From Chryseobacterium sp. LJ668 (GTDB lineage Bacteria > Bacteroidota > Bacteroidia > Flavobacteriales > Weeksellaceae): DNA of 64,000 nt. Of this stretch, positions 29,322-38,501 are shown piece after piece (within the stretch, counting starts at the first letter, position 1; every line of letters starts with the position of its first letter). The DNA lies in NCBI RefSeq assembly GCF_019613955.1, contig NZ_CP080443.1, forward strand, positions 1,860,001 through 1,924,000. Direction: 5' to 3'. A program made the position numbers and the translations under genes. The notes beneath the pieces are model-generated. The model did no database searches. It saw only the letters and a list, made by a program, of their open reading frames with translations, and was not told the DNA's origin.

Positions 29322-30614
29322 ATGGAACAATCAGTAGAAAATAAACTTTTAAAAGCCGATAAAGCTTTTATAGAATGGAAAAATGTATCGTTTGCTGACA
29401 GGCAAAAATTAATTAAAAAAGCTGCAGAATTATTAAAAAACAATTCAGAAAAGTTTGGTAAAATCATAACCAGAGAAATGAATAAGCCTATTTCACAATC
29501 AATCTCTGAAGTGGAAAAATGCGCTCTGATGATGAATTATTATGCTGCAGCAGAAAATGTTTTACGGCCTGAAAAAATTGATTCTGAATATTCTATTTCG
29601 GAAATTCATTATGTTCCTAAAGGTGTAATTCTCGGAATAATGCCGTGGAATTTTCCTTTCTGGCAGGTTTTAAGATTTGCGGTGCCTGCAATTTTATCTG
29701 GAAATACGGTAGTTCTGAAGCATGCATCAATATGTTTTGGGAGTGGAAATACGATTGAAGAAATATTTTTGGAAGCTGGTTTCCCGGAAGGTGTTTTTCA
29801 AAATTTAGAGGTTGGTCATAAGGATGTGAAAGAAATTCTTGAGCATCCGGTCATCAAAGGGGTAAGCCTTACCGGAAGCGAAAAAGCTGGTGCTGAAGTG
29901 GCATCAATTGCCGGACAGAAAATTAAAAAATCTTTGCTTGAACTCGGCGGAAGTGATGCTTTCATCGTCTTAAATGATGCAGATCTGGATGAAGCAGCGA
30001 AAGTAGGTGCTTTGGCAAGACTTCAAAATTGCGGACAGACTTGTGTGGCAGCCAAAAGATTTATTATTCAAAGAGATATAGAGTTTGATTTTCTTCCAAA
30101 ATTCATTGAAGAATATAAAAAATATGTTCCTGAAGATCCGATGAATAAGGAAACAAAATTGAGCGGTATGGCAAGAGCAGATTTAGCTGATGATTTAGAA
30201 AAACAATATCAGAAAGCTTTAGATCACGGCGCAGAAGCGATTATTCCTTTAGAAAGAATTTCTGATACAGAATTTAATCCAGGATTAATTAGTATCAAAG
30301 AGGGAAATCCTATTTTGCAGGAGGAGCTTTTCGGGCCTTTAGGGATCGTGATGATTGCAAAGGATGATGATGAAGCTTTGGAAATGGCCAATAATATTCC
30401 TTTCGGGCTCTCAAATTCCGTCTGGACTCAAAACAGAGAACGGCAGCAATTTTTCATCAACGGCCTAGAATCCGGAACAGTTAATATCAACAGAATGACA
30501 AGTTCTGACCCACGCTTCCCGTTTGGAGGAACGAAATCTTCGGGTTATGGTACTGAGCTTTCTTTGTTAGCTTTGAAAGAATTTGTCACGGCAAAGACCA
30601 TTTTGGGGAAATAA
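29322..30614 (+). CDS. NAD(P)-dependent aldehyde dehydrogenase, succinate-semialdehyde type
   Basis: A 430-residue ALDH-superfamily enzyme of the short succinate-semialdehyde dehydrogenase (Sad/YneI-like) group. Visible motifs are the cofactor segment GIMPWNFPFWQ, SLTGSEKAG, the catalytic Glu in LELGGSDAFIV, and catalytic Cys in QNCGQTCVAAKR; EELFGPLGIV and FPFGGTKSSGYG are near the end. It oxidises a semialdehyde or other aldehyde to the acid. The exact substrate is inferred from family likeness only. It has its own promoter downstream of hutIG. Confidence 0.9.
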   Translation: MEQSVENKLLKADKAFIEWKNVSFADRQKLIKKAAELLKNNSEKFGKIITREMNKPISQSISEVEKCALMMNYYAAAENVLRPEKIDSEYSISEIHYVPKGVILGIMPWNFPFWQVLRFAVPAILSGNTVVLKHASICFGSGNTIEEIFLEAGFPEGVFQNLEVGHKDVKEILEHPVIKGVSLTGSEKAGAEVASIAGQKIKKSLLELGGSDAFIVLNDADLDEAAKVGALARLQNCGQTCVAAKRFIIQRDIEFDFLPKFIEEYKKYVPEDPMNKETKLSGMARADLADDLEKQYQKALDHGAEAIIPLERISDTEFNPGLISIKEGNPILQEELFGPLGIVMIAKDDDEALEMANNIPFGLSNSVWTQNRERQQFFINGLESGTVNINRMTSSDPRFPFGGTKSSGYGTELSLLALKEFVTAKTILGK

Positions 30615-30617
30615 TTA

Positions 30618-30775
30618 ATGAGAAATATCTTACTAATAACTATATTTTTATCATTTACTTTTGGATATGCGCAAAGGCTATTTACCCTAGACCAATATGC
30701 AATAATGATATTTATAAAAGTAGAGTAGAAAAATATTATGTTGAGGAAAGACTTGATAAAGAAGATTTCCAATAA
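30618..30775 (+). pseudogene. Small exported-protein gene with an apparent -1 frameshift
   Basis: The ATG at 30618 opens a clean signal peptide, MRNILLITIFLSFTFGYAQ, and the frame then stops after 36 codons at 30728. The -1 frame from about 30674 continues as KAIYPRPICNNDIYKSRVEK and on through an acidic tail to TAA at 30775, just before the terminator. One extra A in the AAA run at 30673-30675 would join the two into about 52 residues ending EERLDKEDFQ. It is a broken or mis-sequenced gene for a tiny secreted protein, or the remnant of a longer one. Family not recognised. Confidence 0.5.
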
Positions 30776-30803
30776 AAAAGCTCTCGATTTTCGAGAGCTT
30801 TTT
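30775..30803. terminator. Bidirectional terminator between the small exported gene and pyk
   Basis: AAAAAGCTCTCGA, loop TTT, TCGAGAGCTTTTT, a 13-bp perfect stem with an A run on one side and a T run on the other. It suits both the plus-strand unit and the minus-strand pyk operon. Confidence 0.88.
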
Positions 30804-30820
30804 GTTTTTATAAGAGAATA

Positions 30821-32266
30821 TTACACTGTTGTTAATCTCAGCGTATTCGTTTTTCCGCCTTCGTATGATGGAGTAGCATTGATATTAATGACAAAATCTC
30901 CGCTTTCAATATAACCGTAATTATGAGTCAGCATATTGACCTGGATGATCGTTTCATCTGTAGATTTATTCATATCGTAATAATAAGCACGAACTCCCCA
31001 AAGTAAATTCAGCATTGTGATTACCCTTTTATTAGAACTGTAAACGATAATGTGCGAATTGGGTCTGTGAGCAGAGATCTGAAATGCAGTATATCCTGAA
31101 TTTGTTAATGTAACAATCGCAGAAACGTTAGTGCTTTTTGCAATTCTTACGGCTGCAAGACAAACTCTATTTGTGATAAATCTCTCATCAATACAGTTAA
31201 AATCTTTCTCAATCGGCTCATTTTTGTGCTGATAAAAATTGGTCTGTTCAATGTTCCGAACAATTTTAGTCATATTTTCCACTACTTGGATAGGATATCT
31301 ACCCACAGAGGTTTCTCCTGAAAGCATTACCGCATCTGCGCCATCCAGTACAGAGTTGGCAACGTCATTGACCTCTGCTCTTGTAGGAGTTAAGCTGTTG
31401 ATCATCGTTTCCATCATCTGGGTAGCAATAATAACGGGTTTAGAATAAAACCTTGCTTTCTCAACCAATGTTTTCTGAATTGCCGGAACTTCTTCCATCG
31501 GAACTTCTACACCAAGATCACCACGGGCAACCATAATCGCATCACATTCCAATAGAATTTGTTCGATATTTTTTACACCTTCCGGCTTTTCAATTTTTGC
31601 AATGATCGGAGTTTTGAGTTTACCATTTGGATGTTTAGATATCAATTCTTTCAGATCGATAATATCCTGCGCATGACGTACGAAAGAAAGAGCGATCCAG
31701 TCTACTTCCATATCAAGCATAAAGTTTGCATCCAGAATATCTTTTTCGGTCAAAGCAGGAAGCGAAACGTTGGTATTAGGAAGGTTAACTCCTTTCTTAG
31801 AACTCAATGGTCCACCCTGAATAGTTTTTGCTTTTACAGTATCTATTTTGTTTGTTTCAAGAACCTCTAAAACCAGTTTACCGTCATCAATCAAAATTCT
31901 TTCTCCTACGTTTACATCCTGAGGAAACTGCTGATACGTCATGTAAACTTTTGTGGAATCACCTTCAATTTTTTCGTTGGTGAAAGTCAGTACATCACCT
32001 GGATTTAAATAAGAACCTTCTTTTACAACTCCAACTCTAAGTTTTGGGCCTTGTAAATCGGCTAAAATACCAACAGAATATCCGTATTCTTTATTAAGTT
32101 CTCGGATTGATTGAATATTGGTACGAACCAGGTCGTAATCTGCGTGTGAAAAATTTATTCTGAATACGTCAACGCCAGCTTTCATCAATCCTAACATTAC
32201 TTCCTTTGAAGAAGAAGCGGGCCCAAGCGTTGCAATAATTTTTGTTTTCTTTAAATACTTATTCAT
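30821..32266 (-). CDS. pyk: Pyruvate kinase
   Basis: The glycolytic enzyme converting phosphoenolpyruvate and ADP to pyruvate and ATP. The 481-residue protein has KTKIIATLGPAS near the start, FRINFSHADY, the active-site IAKIEKPEGVKN, MVARGDLGVEVPMEEVP and ATQMMETMINSLTPTRAEV, plus the C-terminal allosteric-type domain. It is the last gene of acpP-fabF-rnc-IPExxxVDY-pyk; its start overlaps the preceding gene by 8 bp. Confidence 0.97.
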   Translation of the reverse strand: MNKYLKKTKIIATLGPASSSKEVMLGLMKAGVDVFRINFSHADYDLVRTNIQSIRELNKEYGYSVGILADLQGPKLRVGVVKEGSYLNPGDVLTFTNEKIEGDSTKVYMTYQQFPQDVNVGERILIDDGKLVLEVLETNKIDTVKAKTIQGGPLSSKKGVNLPNTNVSLPALTEKDILDANFMLDMEVDWIALSFVRHAQDIIDLKELISKHPNGKLKTPIIAKIEKPEGVKNIEQILLECDAIMVARGDLGVEVPMEEVPAIQKTLVEKARFYSKPVIIATQMMETMINSLTPTRAEVNDVANSVLDGADAVMLSGETSVGRYPIQVVENMTKIVRNIEQTNFYQHKNEPIEKDFNCIDERFITNRVCLAAVRIAKSTNVSAIVTLTNSGYTAFQISAHRPNSHIIVYSSNKRVITMLNLLWGVRAYYYDMNKSTDETIIQVNMLTHNYGYIESGDFVININATPSYEGGKTNTLRLTTV

Positions 32267-32732
32267 AATACTGTATTATTTGATAAAGTTCTTCTTCAGA
32301 ACTTAGATTGTAATCCTGTATCGGAAACACAAGATTTTCAGGCAGCAAAATTACGGAAAAATCAGGGAATTGTTCCGGACTATGCAGAATATATTCTACT
32401 TCTGCCTGATTATTTAATAAAAATTTAATATTTTCTTCTTCTGAGAAAAGTTCTGTCTGTACCTTTTTTTGTTTACTGTCTGAAGATTTATTAGAAATAA
32501 AAGTGAAGCAGGTTTTTGTAAACCGATGATAACCTTCAAATCTAGGGAAATAATAATCGTAATAAATACCGTGAAAGGTTAGATCTTTTATTCTTGAAAA
32601 TTTAAAATCGTTGCTGCAGTTTATTTTGAAAAAGAACTCATGATCGGGTATATTTTTAGCTAATCTTACCAATCCTATGGTAATATCTTCAAATTCTATA
32701 TCGTCAAGATCATACAGTTTTTGGACTTCCAA
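32259..32732 (-). CDS. IPExxxVDY family protein
   Basis: A 157-residue acidic cytosolic protein placed between rnc and pyk, where Bacteroidota carry the uncharacterised IPExxxVDY family. The motif region here reads IPDHEFFFKIN, a degenerate form, and the C-terminal half has a conserved-looking VILLPENLVFPIQDYNL. It overlaps rnc by 23 bp and pyk by 8 bp, so the three are almost certainly translated from one mRNA. Function unknown. Confidence 0.8.
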   Translation of the reverse strand: MEVQKLYDLDDIEFEDITIGLVRLAKNIPDHEFFFKINCSNDFKFSRIKDLTFHGIYYDYYFPRFEGYHRFTKTCFTFISNKSSDSKQKKVQTELFSEEENIKFLLNNQAEVEYILHSPEQFPDFSVILLPENLVFPIQDYNLSSEEELYQIIQYYE

Positions 32733-33474
32733 GTATATTTTCTTTTTTATTTAAAATATAAAATGCTCTCTGTGCTGCCTTTTCTTCTGCTTTCTTTTTA
32801 GATGTTTCGGTAGCATTGGCAATTTTCTCATCATTCAGCCATACATGACAACGGAAAACAGTACTCTTATTCACTTGAATTTCTTCGCAGGTTTCATATT
32901 TAATGTTAAGCTTTTTCTTTTGGCTCCACTCCAGCAGCAGACCTTTGTAGCTTACAATTTTGTTTTCAAGCTTATTGATTTCTGATGGTGTTAGAAGTTG
33001 TTCTAACACAATTCTTTTGCATGTATCGTATTGAAAATCAAGGTAAACGGCTCCTACCAATGCTTCAAATAGATTACCGGCAATATTATCTCCCAAAGCA
33101 ACAGAATTGTTGTTTTTTTGTAAAAGATCGGTAAGTTTTAAGTCTTCTCCCAGTTTATTAAGGTTCTTCCTGTTTACAATCTTAGATTTCATCTGTGTCA
33201 TATATCCTTCGTTACCTTGGGGATATGTATGAAACAGATGGCATGAAACAATTGTACCCAAAACAGAATCTCCCAAAAACTCGAGTCTTTCGTAGTTGCT
33301 GTCTTGATTTTTAGAAGAACTTTTAATAGAAAAAGCTTCACGGTAAAAGTTGATATTTTGTACTGGCGTGCCTAAAATTTTATTAAGCTCTATGCTCAGA
33401 AAATAATCTCTTTCCGTTAAAACTTTTTTTCTTTGTTTGAGAAGGAATCTAGAAAAGTATTTCTGTAACTCCAT
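32710..33474 (-). CDS. rnc: Ribonuclease III
   Basis: The double-strand-specific endonuclease that processes rRNA precursors. The 254-residue protein has the signature ERLEFLGDSVLGTIVS with its catalytic acids, GNLFEALVGAVYLD as the second metal-binding region, and a C-terminal dsRNA-binding domain (about residues 170-240, ending EKAAQRAFYIL). The N-terminal extension of about 30 residues (MELQKYFSRFLLKQRKK) is seen in Bacteroidota homologues. It starts 10 bp after fabF. Confidence 0.95.
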   Translation of the reverse strand: MELQKYFSRFLLKQRKKVLTERDYFLSIELNKILGTPVQNINFYREAFSIKSSSKNQDSNYERLEFLGDSVLGTIVSCHLFHTYPQGNEGYMTQMKSKIVNRKNLNKLGEDLKLTDLLQKNNNSVALGDNIAGNLFEALVGAVYLDFQYDTCKRIVLEQLLTPSEINKLENKIVSYKGLLLEWSQKKKLNIKYETCEEIQVNKSTVFRCHVWLNDEKIANATETSKKKAEEKAAQRAFYILNKKENILGSPKTV

Positions 33475-33484
33475 TCAGTAATAA

Positions 33485-34729
33485 TTAGATTTTCTTGAAT
33501 AGAACGCAAGCGTTGTGCCCACCAAATCCGAAAGTGTTGCTCATCGCTACTTTCACATCTTTTTTCACAGCTTCGTTGAATGTAAAATTCAATCGGCTGT
33601 CGATTTTATCATCATCCGTAAAATGATTGATGGTAGGAGGAACAATACCATGAATAATAGTTCCCAAGGCTGCAATTGCCTCAATAACTCCGGCAGCACC
33701 CAAAAGGTGGCCTGTCATAGATTTTGTAGAATTAATCTGAATGTCGTAAGCATGCTCACCAAACAATTTTGAAATTGCACTGGATTCGGCTAGATCTCCT
33801 AATGGAGTAGAGGTACCATGCATATTGATATGGTCTACTTCATCAGCAGTTAACCCTGCGTCTTCTAAGCAATTTTTCATTACTAAATAAGCACCCAAAC
33901 CTTCAGGATGCGGTGCCGTCATATGATGAGCATCTGCACTCATACCGCCACCTAATAATTCTGCATATATCGTTGCACCGCGCTTTACAGCGTGCTCATA
34001 TTCTTCAAGAATGATTGCACCTGCACCTTCACCCAATACAAAACCATCTCTGTCTTTATCAAAAGGTCTTGAAGCTGTTTTAGGATCTTCATTTCTTGTA
34101 GAAAGTGCCATCATTGCATTGAATCCACCGACGCCGCTTGCTGTAACGGCAGCTTCGGAGCCTCCGCAAACAATCACATCTGCTTTACCAAGCTGGATCA
34201 GCATTTTAGAATCAATCAATGCGTTTGCAGAAGAAGCACAAGCAGAAACAGTAGTATAATTGGGACCGTGAAAACCATATTCTATTGAGATATGTCCCGG
34301 TGTGATGTCCGCAATCATTTTAGGAATAAAAAACGGGTTGAATCTCGGAATATCAGTGTTTGCCCATCCTAAAACCTCAGTTTCAAAAGTTTCTAAACCG
34401 CCAATTCCAGAGCCCCATATTACTCCGACTCTGTGTTTGTCTACATTGTCTTCCATAATCCTGGAATGTGCAACTGCTTCTCTTGCAGCAACCATCCCAA
34501 GTTGGGTGTTTCTATCCATCTTTTTTGCATCTTTCTTATCGAAATGATCTAATGGATTGAAGTTTTTCACCTCACAAGCAAACCTTGTTTTAAAGTTTGT
34601 GGCATCAAAAAGAGTAGTCGGAGCGGCTCCGCTCTCGCCCTTTAACAGGCTTTCCCAGTATTCATTCGCATTATTACCGATGGGTGTTAAGGCGCCAAAA
34701 CCGGTTACAACTACTCTTTTTAATTCCAT
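33485..34729 (-). CDS. fabF: 3-oxoacyl-[acyl-carrier-protein] synthase II
   Basis: Condenses malonyl-ACP with acyl-ACP to lengthen fatty acids. The 414-residue protein has the Cys-His-His triad: nucleophile in TVSACASSANAL, first His in NMHGTSTPLGD, second in STKSMTGHLLGAAG, and a C-terminal NTFGFGGHNACVLF. It directly follows acpP, its partner. Confidence 0.97.
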   Translation of the reverse strand: MELKRVVVTGFGALTPIGNNANEYWESLLKGESGAAPTTLFDATNFKTRFACEVKNFNPLDHFDKKDAKKMDRNTQLGMVAAREAVAHSRIMEDNVDKHRVGVIWGSGIGGLETFETEVLGWANTDIPRFNPFFIPKMIADITPGHISIEYGFHGPNYTTVSACASSANALIDSKMLIQLGKADVIVCGGSEAAVTASGVGGFNAMMALSTRNEDPKTASRPFDKDRDGFVLGEGAGAIILEEYEHAVKRGATIYAELLGGGMSADAHHMTAPHPEGLGAYLVMKNCLEDAGLTADEVDHINMHGTSTPLGDLAESSAISKLFGEHAYDIQINSTKSMTGHLLGAAGVIEAIAALGTIIHGIVPPTINHFTDDDKIDSRLNFTFNEAVKKDVKVAMSNTFGFGGHNACVLFKKI

Positions 34730-34759
34730 AAACTTTGTAAATTTTCTTATTGAAGAATA

Positions 34760-34999
34760 TTATTTATTTACTACTTCTTCAATGTAAGCAATCGCGTGGC
34801 CTACAGTAGTAATTTTTTCAGCTTGGTCATCCGGGATTTGAATGTTAAATTCTTTTTCAAATTCCATGATTAACTCAACGGTATCTAAAGAGTCAGCTCC
34901 TAAATCATTTGTGAAGCTAGCCTCTGGAGTTACCTCTGTTTCTTCAACGTCAAGCTTATCAGCGATGATAGCTTTTACTCTTGATGCAATGTCTGACAT
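34760..34999 (-). CDS. acpP: Acyl carrier protein
   Basis: The 79-residue acidic four-helix carrier of fatty-acid synthesis. The phosphopantetheine attachment Ser is in [11 protein letters not shown] (Ser36). It is the first gene of the operon acpP-fabF-rnc-IPExxxVDY-pyk. Confidence 0.97.
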   Translation of the reverse strand: MSDIASRVKAIIADKLDVEETEVTPEASFTNDLGADSLDTVELIMEFEKEFNIQIPDDQAEKITTVGHAIAYIEEVVNK

Positions 35000-35030
35000 A
35001 GTAAATTATTTTTTTAATTGTTAGATTGTG

Positions 35031-35038
35031 CAAATATA
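35031..35038 (-). promoter_or_regulatory. -7 element of the acpP operon
   Basis: The minus strand reads TATATTTG, matching TAnnTTTG, 31 bp before the acpP ATG. Confidence 0.55.
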
Positions 35039-35507
35039 TAAAATTCTTTAGGATAAAACATTTTTTTAGAGTTTTTTGTGGATGGATGATGCTTAATTTG
35101 CTGCCTGAGACTTTAGTATTTTAGTTATCAGGTATTTATCATTTAATTTAAATCCAATCAGTCCAAGCGGATATTTTAATTTTTAAATATCAAAACTTTT
35201 CGGTTTAAATTTTCATTAAAGTTTAGCTAAAACTATAGTTTTTGATATCTTATAATTTGTTTGAATTAATATTTGCAGCTTAATGAGTGTTATTAAATTT
35301 TAAAATATATTTAATGGAATACAACAATCTATTGTAAGCTTTTTTTAAGATTGGTTAAGCTGTAATCATCCCGCGGATTCTTCAAATTGATTATAAATGA
35401 TGCAAGACTCACAAATAGTTCATAATGGTAGTTTTTTGTATGCTGATTCTCAACTTACGTCTTCAATCAGATGTGGAAAATTGCATTCAATTTCATATTA
35501 TATGCAT
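35039..35507. other. AT-rich intergenic stretch without a recognised gene
   Basis: Between the acpP promoter and the terminator at 35508 I see no convincing gene. A 48-codon plus-strand frame (35401-35547) runs through the terminator hairpin and is not credible. No RNA family could be assigned by eye. Confidence 0.5.
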
Positions 35508-35541
35508 AAAAATACCAGCAAACGTGCTGGTATTTTTTTTC
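35508..35541 (-). terminator. Terminator of the lmo0937-type membrane protein gene
   Basis: AAAAATACCAGCA, loop AACG, TGCTGGTATTTTT, a perfect 13-bp stem flanked by A and T runs. It lies 22 bp beyond the small gene's stop on the minus strand. Confidence 0.8.
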
Positions 35542-35563
35542 TTTAAGTAGTTTTAGAATCGAT

Positions 35564-36093
<530 letters not shown>

Positions 36094-36130
36094 AAAAATA
36101 AAAATAACCATCTGAAAAACAAACGGTTAT
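36094..36130 (-). terminator. Terminator of ssrA
   Basis: On the minus strand ATAACCGTTTG, loop TTTTT, CAGATGGTTAT, then TTTTATTTTT. The 11-bp stem has two G-U pairs and begins 10 bp after the tmRNA 3' end. Confidence 0.7.
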
Positions 36131-36139
36131 ATTTTAATT

Positions 36140-36537
36140 AGTGGAGTTGGAGGGATTCGAACCCTCGTCCAAACAAGCAATACATAAGATTTCTACATGC
36201 TTATTTTACTATTGGTTTTCGACTGGAGGCAGAGAGCAAACACCCAACTTCCAGCTTATCTTCTGAGGTTTTCGAGTTTCAGCCGAAGCATCTGAAACCT
36301 TATTTCTGCATTACTATATCTCAGAATCAAACGCCGCAGAACAGAGCATTTGTGAGACATCTTGCTTCCTTACTATCTTCGGGAAAGCGCTTGAATCTTA
36401 CTTTATTCGGATTAAGCTGCAAGAGCGAACTCTTCGTTGCCAGTTAAAAGTTTGTAGCAAGGGATTAAAGAGATCGCGCTACGGTTCTCTGCATGCTTAC
36501 TTACCCATTGGTCTTGCTGTCGAAACCAGTCAACCCC
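36140..36537 (-). ncRNA. ssrA: Transfer-messenger RNA (tmRNA)
   Basis: tmRNA rescues stalled ribosomes and tags the truncated product for proteolysis. On the minus strand the 5' end GGGGTTGACTGG and the 3' end GGGTTCGAATCCC...CAACTCCA form the alanyl-tRNA-like acceptor and T arm; the acceptor stem pairs GGGGUUG with CAACUCC. The tag frame near 36420 ends GGC AAC GAA GAG TTC GCT CTT GCA GCT TAA, giving a tag ending GNEEFALAA. The CCA tail is not encoded in full. About 398 nt, one-piece form with its own promoter and terminator. Confidence 0.95.
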
Positions 36538-36551
36538 ATGTATTGTAGTAG

Positions 36552-36559
36552 CAAAGATA
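36552..36559 (-). promoter_or_regulatory. -7 element of ssrA
   Basis: The minus strand reads TATCTTTG 14 bp before the mature tmRNA 5' end, matching TAnnTTTG and leaving a short precursor leader. Confidence 0.6.
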
Positions 36560-36630
36560 TAAATTTAATAGATATGAATCAATTATTTTCTAAAATGGTG
36601 AAATTTAAAATCAATTTTAAGCAGAAATAA

Positions 36631-36661
36631 TTTGCTGTTCACGAAAAAAGTTATATTTTTG
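36631..36661 (+). promoter_or_regulatory. Promoter of rpsU-xer-hpf
   Basis: TTTG at 36631-36634, a 19-bp spacer and TATTTTTG at 36654-36661 match both elements of the flavobacterial consensus. The rpsU ATG is 23 bp further on. This is one of the cleanest promoters in the window. Confidence 0.75.
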
Positions 36662-36684
36662 CAATCCAAAATGAGATGTAATAT

Positions 36685-36882
36685 ATGTTAATAATTCCAG
36701 TAAAAGATGGTGAGTCCATCGACAGAGCGTTAAAAAAATATAAAAGAAAATTTGATAAAACAGGTACAGTTCGCCAGTTAAGATCTAGACAAGCGTTTAT
36801 CAAGCCTTCTGTAACTCTTAGACAATCTAGGCTAAAAGCAGCCTATAAGCAAAGAGGGTTAAGCAAGGAAGAACAAGCTTAA
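36685..36882 (+). CDS. rpsU: 30S ribosomal protein S21
   Basis: A 65-residue, strongly basic ribosomal protein (MLIIPVKDGESIDRALKKYK...) with the family's central FDKTGTVRQLRSRQAF region and basic C-terminus. S21 sits by the 3' end of 16S rRNA near the anti-Shine-Dalgarno, which is notable in Bacteroidota because they make little use of that pairing. It is followed by a tyrosine recombinase and hpf. Confidence 0.96.
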   Translation: MLIIPVKDGESIDRALKKYKRKFDKTGTVRQLRSRQAFIKPSVTLRQSRLKAAYKQRGLSKEEQA

Positions 36883-36960
36883 GAAATTTTCTTAAACACA
36901 TACTGAATCACTTCTTAAATAGTTATATTTGAGGAGTGATTTTTGTTTTATAGATATAAT

Positions 36961-37848
36961 ATGCAAGAGAAGTTTTTAGATTATCTACAGCTTGAGAAGA
37001 GGTATTCACCTCACACCATTACTAGCTACCGTAAAGATCTAGGTGATTTTTATTCTTTTTACCTGAAAACAGAAGGATCTGACAAAATTATTAAAGCTGA
37101 TAAAAAAATAATAAGAAATTTTATTGTTGAGCTGAGCGAAAATAATATTTCCAAGAGAAGTATCAACAGAAAACTCTCAACCCTTCGCAGTTTTTATCTC
37201 TTTCTTCTCAAAATTGGCGAAATTGAAACTTCCCCGGTTGAAACCATCAACTCCCTTAAATTTTACGCAGAGAAGCAAATTCCTATGTCTGCAGAAGAAA
37301 TGGAAGTGCTTCAGGATACTGTGCTCATCAATGTGGATGATGTATTAGAAAAATGTATCGTTGAGGTTTTATATCAAACCGGAATCAGAAAATCTGAGCT
37401 TTGTGGCTTAATATTTGAAAGTGTAAACATTGAAGGACAACAGCTGAAAATTTTAGGCAAAGGAAATAAAGAACGTTATATTCCGATCTCTTCGGACCTG
37501 ACGAAACTTCTTACCGAATATCTGCAGATCAGAAAACCTCAGGAGGATTTTAAACAATACTTCTTTGTCAACAAAAAAGGGAAAAAATTAACCGAAAAAT
37601 TTGTTTATTTAGTGGTTAATAAGTACCTTAGTCTGGTAACTTCAAAACAAAAGAAAAGCCCTCATATTCTAAGACATAGCTTTGCGACACACGTTTTGGA
37701 TAATGGGGCGGAGATTTCTAAAGTAAAAAAAATATTAGGGCATTCTAGTCTGGCAAGTACTCAGGTGTATACGAATGCAAATATAGAACAGTTGAAAAAA
37801 GTGTTTAATCAGGCTCATCCAAGAGCAATTAAAAAAGAAGAATTATGA
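36961..37848 (+). CDS. xerC: Tyrosine recombinase, XerC/XerD type
   Basis: A 295-residue site-specific recombinase from the ATG at 36961; a TTG at 36943 adds six residues that do not fit the family start. It has an N-terminal SAM-like core-binding domain (YLQLEKRYSPHTITSYRKDL) and a catalytic domain with Arg in YQTGIRKSELCGL, Lys in LGKGNKERYIPI, HILRHSFATHVLDNG (His-x-x-Arg), LGHSSLASTQVY with His and the nucleophilic Tyr. XerC/XerD resolve chromosome dimers at dif; which of the two this is cannot be told here. It overlaps hpf by 4 bp. Confidence 0.92.
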   Translation: MQEKFLDYLQLEKRYSPHTITSYRKDLGDFYSFYLKTEGSDKIIKADKKIIRNFIVELSENNISKRSINRKLSTLRSFYLFLLKIGEIETSPVETINSLKFYAEKQIPMSAEEMEVLQDTVLINVDDVLEKCIVEVLYQTGIRKSELCGLIFESVNIEGQQLKILGKGNKERYIPISSDLTKLLTEYLQIRKPQEDFKQYFFVNKKGKKLTEKFVYLVVNKYLSLVTSKQKKSPHILRHSFATHVLDNGAEISKVKKILGHSSLASTQVYTNANIEQLKKVFNQAHPRAIKKEEL

Positions 37849-38135
37849 AGATTTCAGTACAGGCAATCGGCTTAACTCCGCACGAACCATTAGAGTCACA
37901 TGTTGACAAAAAAGTAAGCAAGCTTAATACGTTTTACGACAAACTACAGGAATGTAAAGTGTTTTTGAAGGTGGAAAATAATTCGGATAAAGCCAATAAA
38001 ACAACCGAACTTATATTGGTAGTCCCAGGTGATGATATTGTCGTGAAAAAGACAAGCACGAGTTTTGAAGAAAGTTTAGACCAATGTGTAGACGCAGCTA
38101 AGAAACTGTTAATCAAGAAAAAAGAATTAGCTTAA
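37845..38135 (+). CDS. hpf: Ribosome hibernation-promoting factor, short form
   Basis: A 96-residue RaiA/HPF-like protein (MKISVQAIGLTPHEPLESHVDKKVSKL...) that binds the ribosome decoding centre and stores ribosomes in slow growth. Only the N-terminal domain is present, without the dimerising C-terminal domain of long HPF. It is translationally coupled to the recombinase gene by an ATGA overlap. Confidence 0.92.
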   Translation: MKISVQAIGLTPHEPLESHVDKKVSKLNTFYDKLQECKVFLKVENNSDKANKTTELILVVPGDDIVVKKTSTSFEESLDQCVDAAKKLLIKKKELA

Positions 38136-38165
38136 AAAATAAAGTTAAAAAACTTTAAAAAAAAG

Positions 38166-38197
38166 TTTGAGATTTCAAAAAATCTGTTCTATATTTG
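38166..38197 (+). promoter_or_regulatory. Promoter of the tRNA array
   Basis: TTTG at 38166-38169, a 20-bp spacer and TATATTTG at 38190-38197, 44 bp before the first tRNA. Confidence 0.75.
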
Positions 38198-38241
38198 CAC
38201 TCGCAAAAAGGAACAATCGTTTTTTGAAATCTTTTTATTTT

Positions 38242-38315
38242 GCCTCCGTAGCTCAGCTGGCTAGAGCAGCTGATTTGTAATCAGCAGGTCGTGGGTTCGA
38301 GTCCCTCTGGAGGCT
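38242..38315 (+). tRNA. tRNA-Thr (TGT), copy 1
   Basis: A 74-nt cloverleaf with acceptor GCCTCCG/TGGAGGC, anticodon loop TTTGTAA (anticodon TGT) and T arm GTGGGTTCGAGTCCC. Acceptor position 7 is a G-U pair, which is A-U in copy 2. Confidence 0.96.
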
Positions 38316-38334
38316 CAATTAATATAAAATATCT

Positions 38335-38415
38335 GGGGAGATTCCAGAGTGGCTAAATGGGACTGACTGTAACTCAGTTGCTTCGGCTTCGCAGGTTCGA
38401 ATCCTGCTCTCCCCA
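38335..38415 (+). tRNA. tRNA-Tyr (GTA), copy 1
   Basis: An 81-nt class II tRNA with acceptor GGGGAGA/TCTCCCC, anticodon stem-loop CTGACTGTAACTCAG (anticodon GTA) and a long variable arm (TTGCTTCGGCTTCG). Confidence 0.96.
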
Positions 38416-38501
38416 CATTTTATAGTAGAAAAAAGTCTTGCAGAATTAAAAGGATTTTCTTAGATTTGCAGACCGTTACCAATAATTTTGGAAACAAAAT
38501 T

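Noticed and set aside
35401..35547. 48-codon plus-strand frame
   Set aside because: It runs through a strong terminator hairpin and has no promoter box nearby.
36943..36960. TTG start six codons upstream for the Xer recombinase
   Set aside because: The extra residues do not belong to the family, and the ATG at 36961 fits the usual start.
36961..37848. Integrase of a mobile element
   Set aside because: The XerC/D-like sequence sits between rpsU and hpf with no attachment repeats or cargo genes, so a chromosomal role is more likely.
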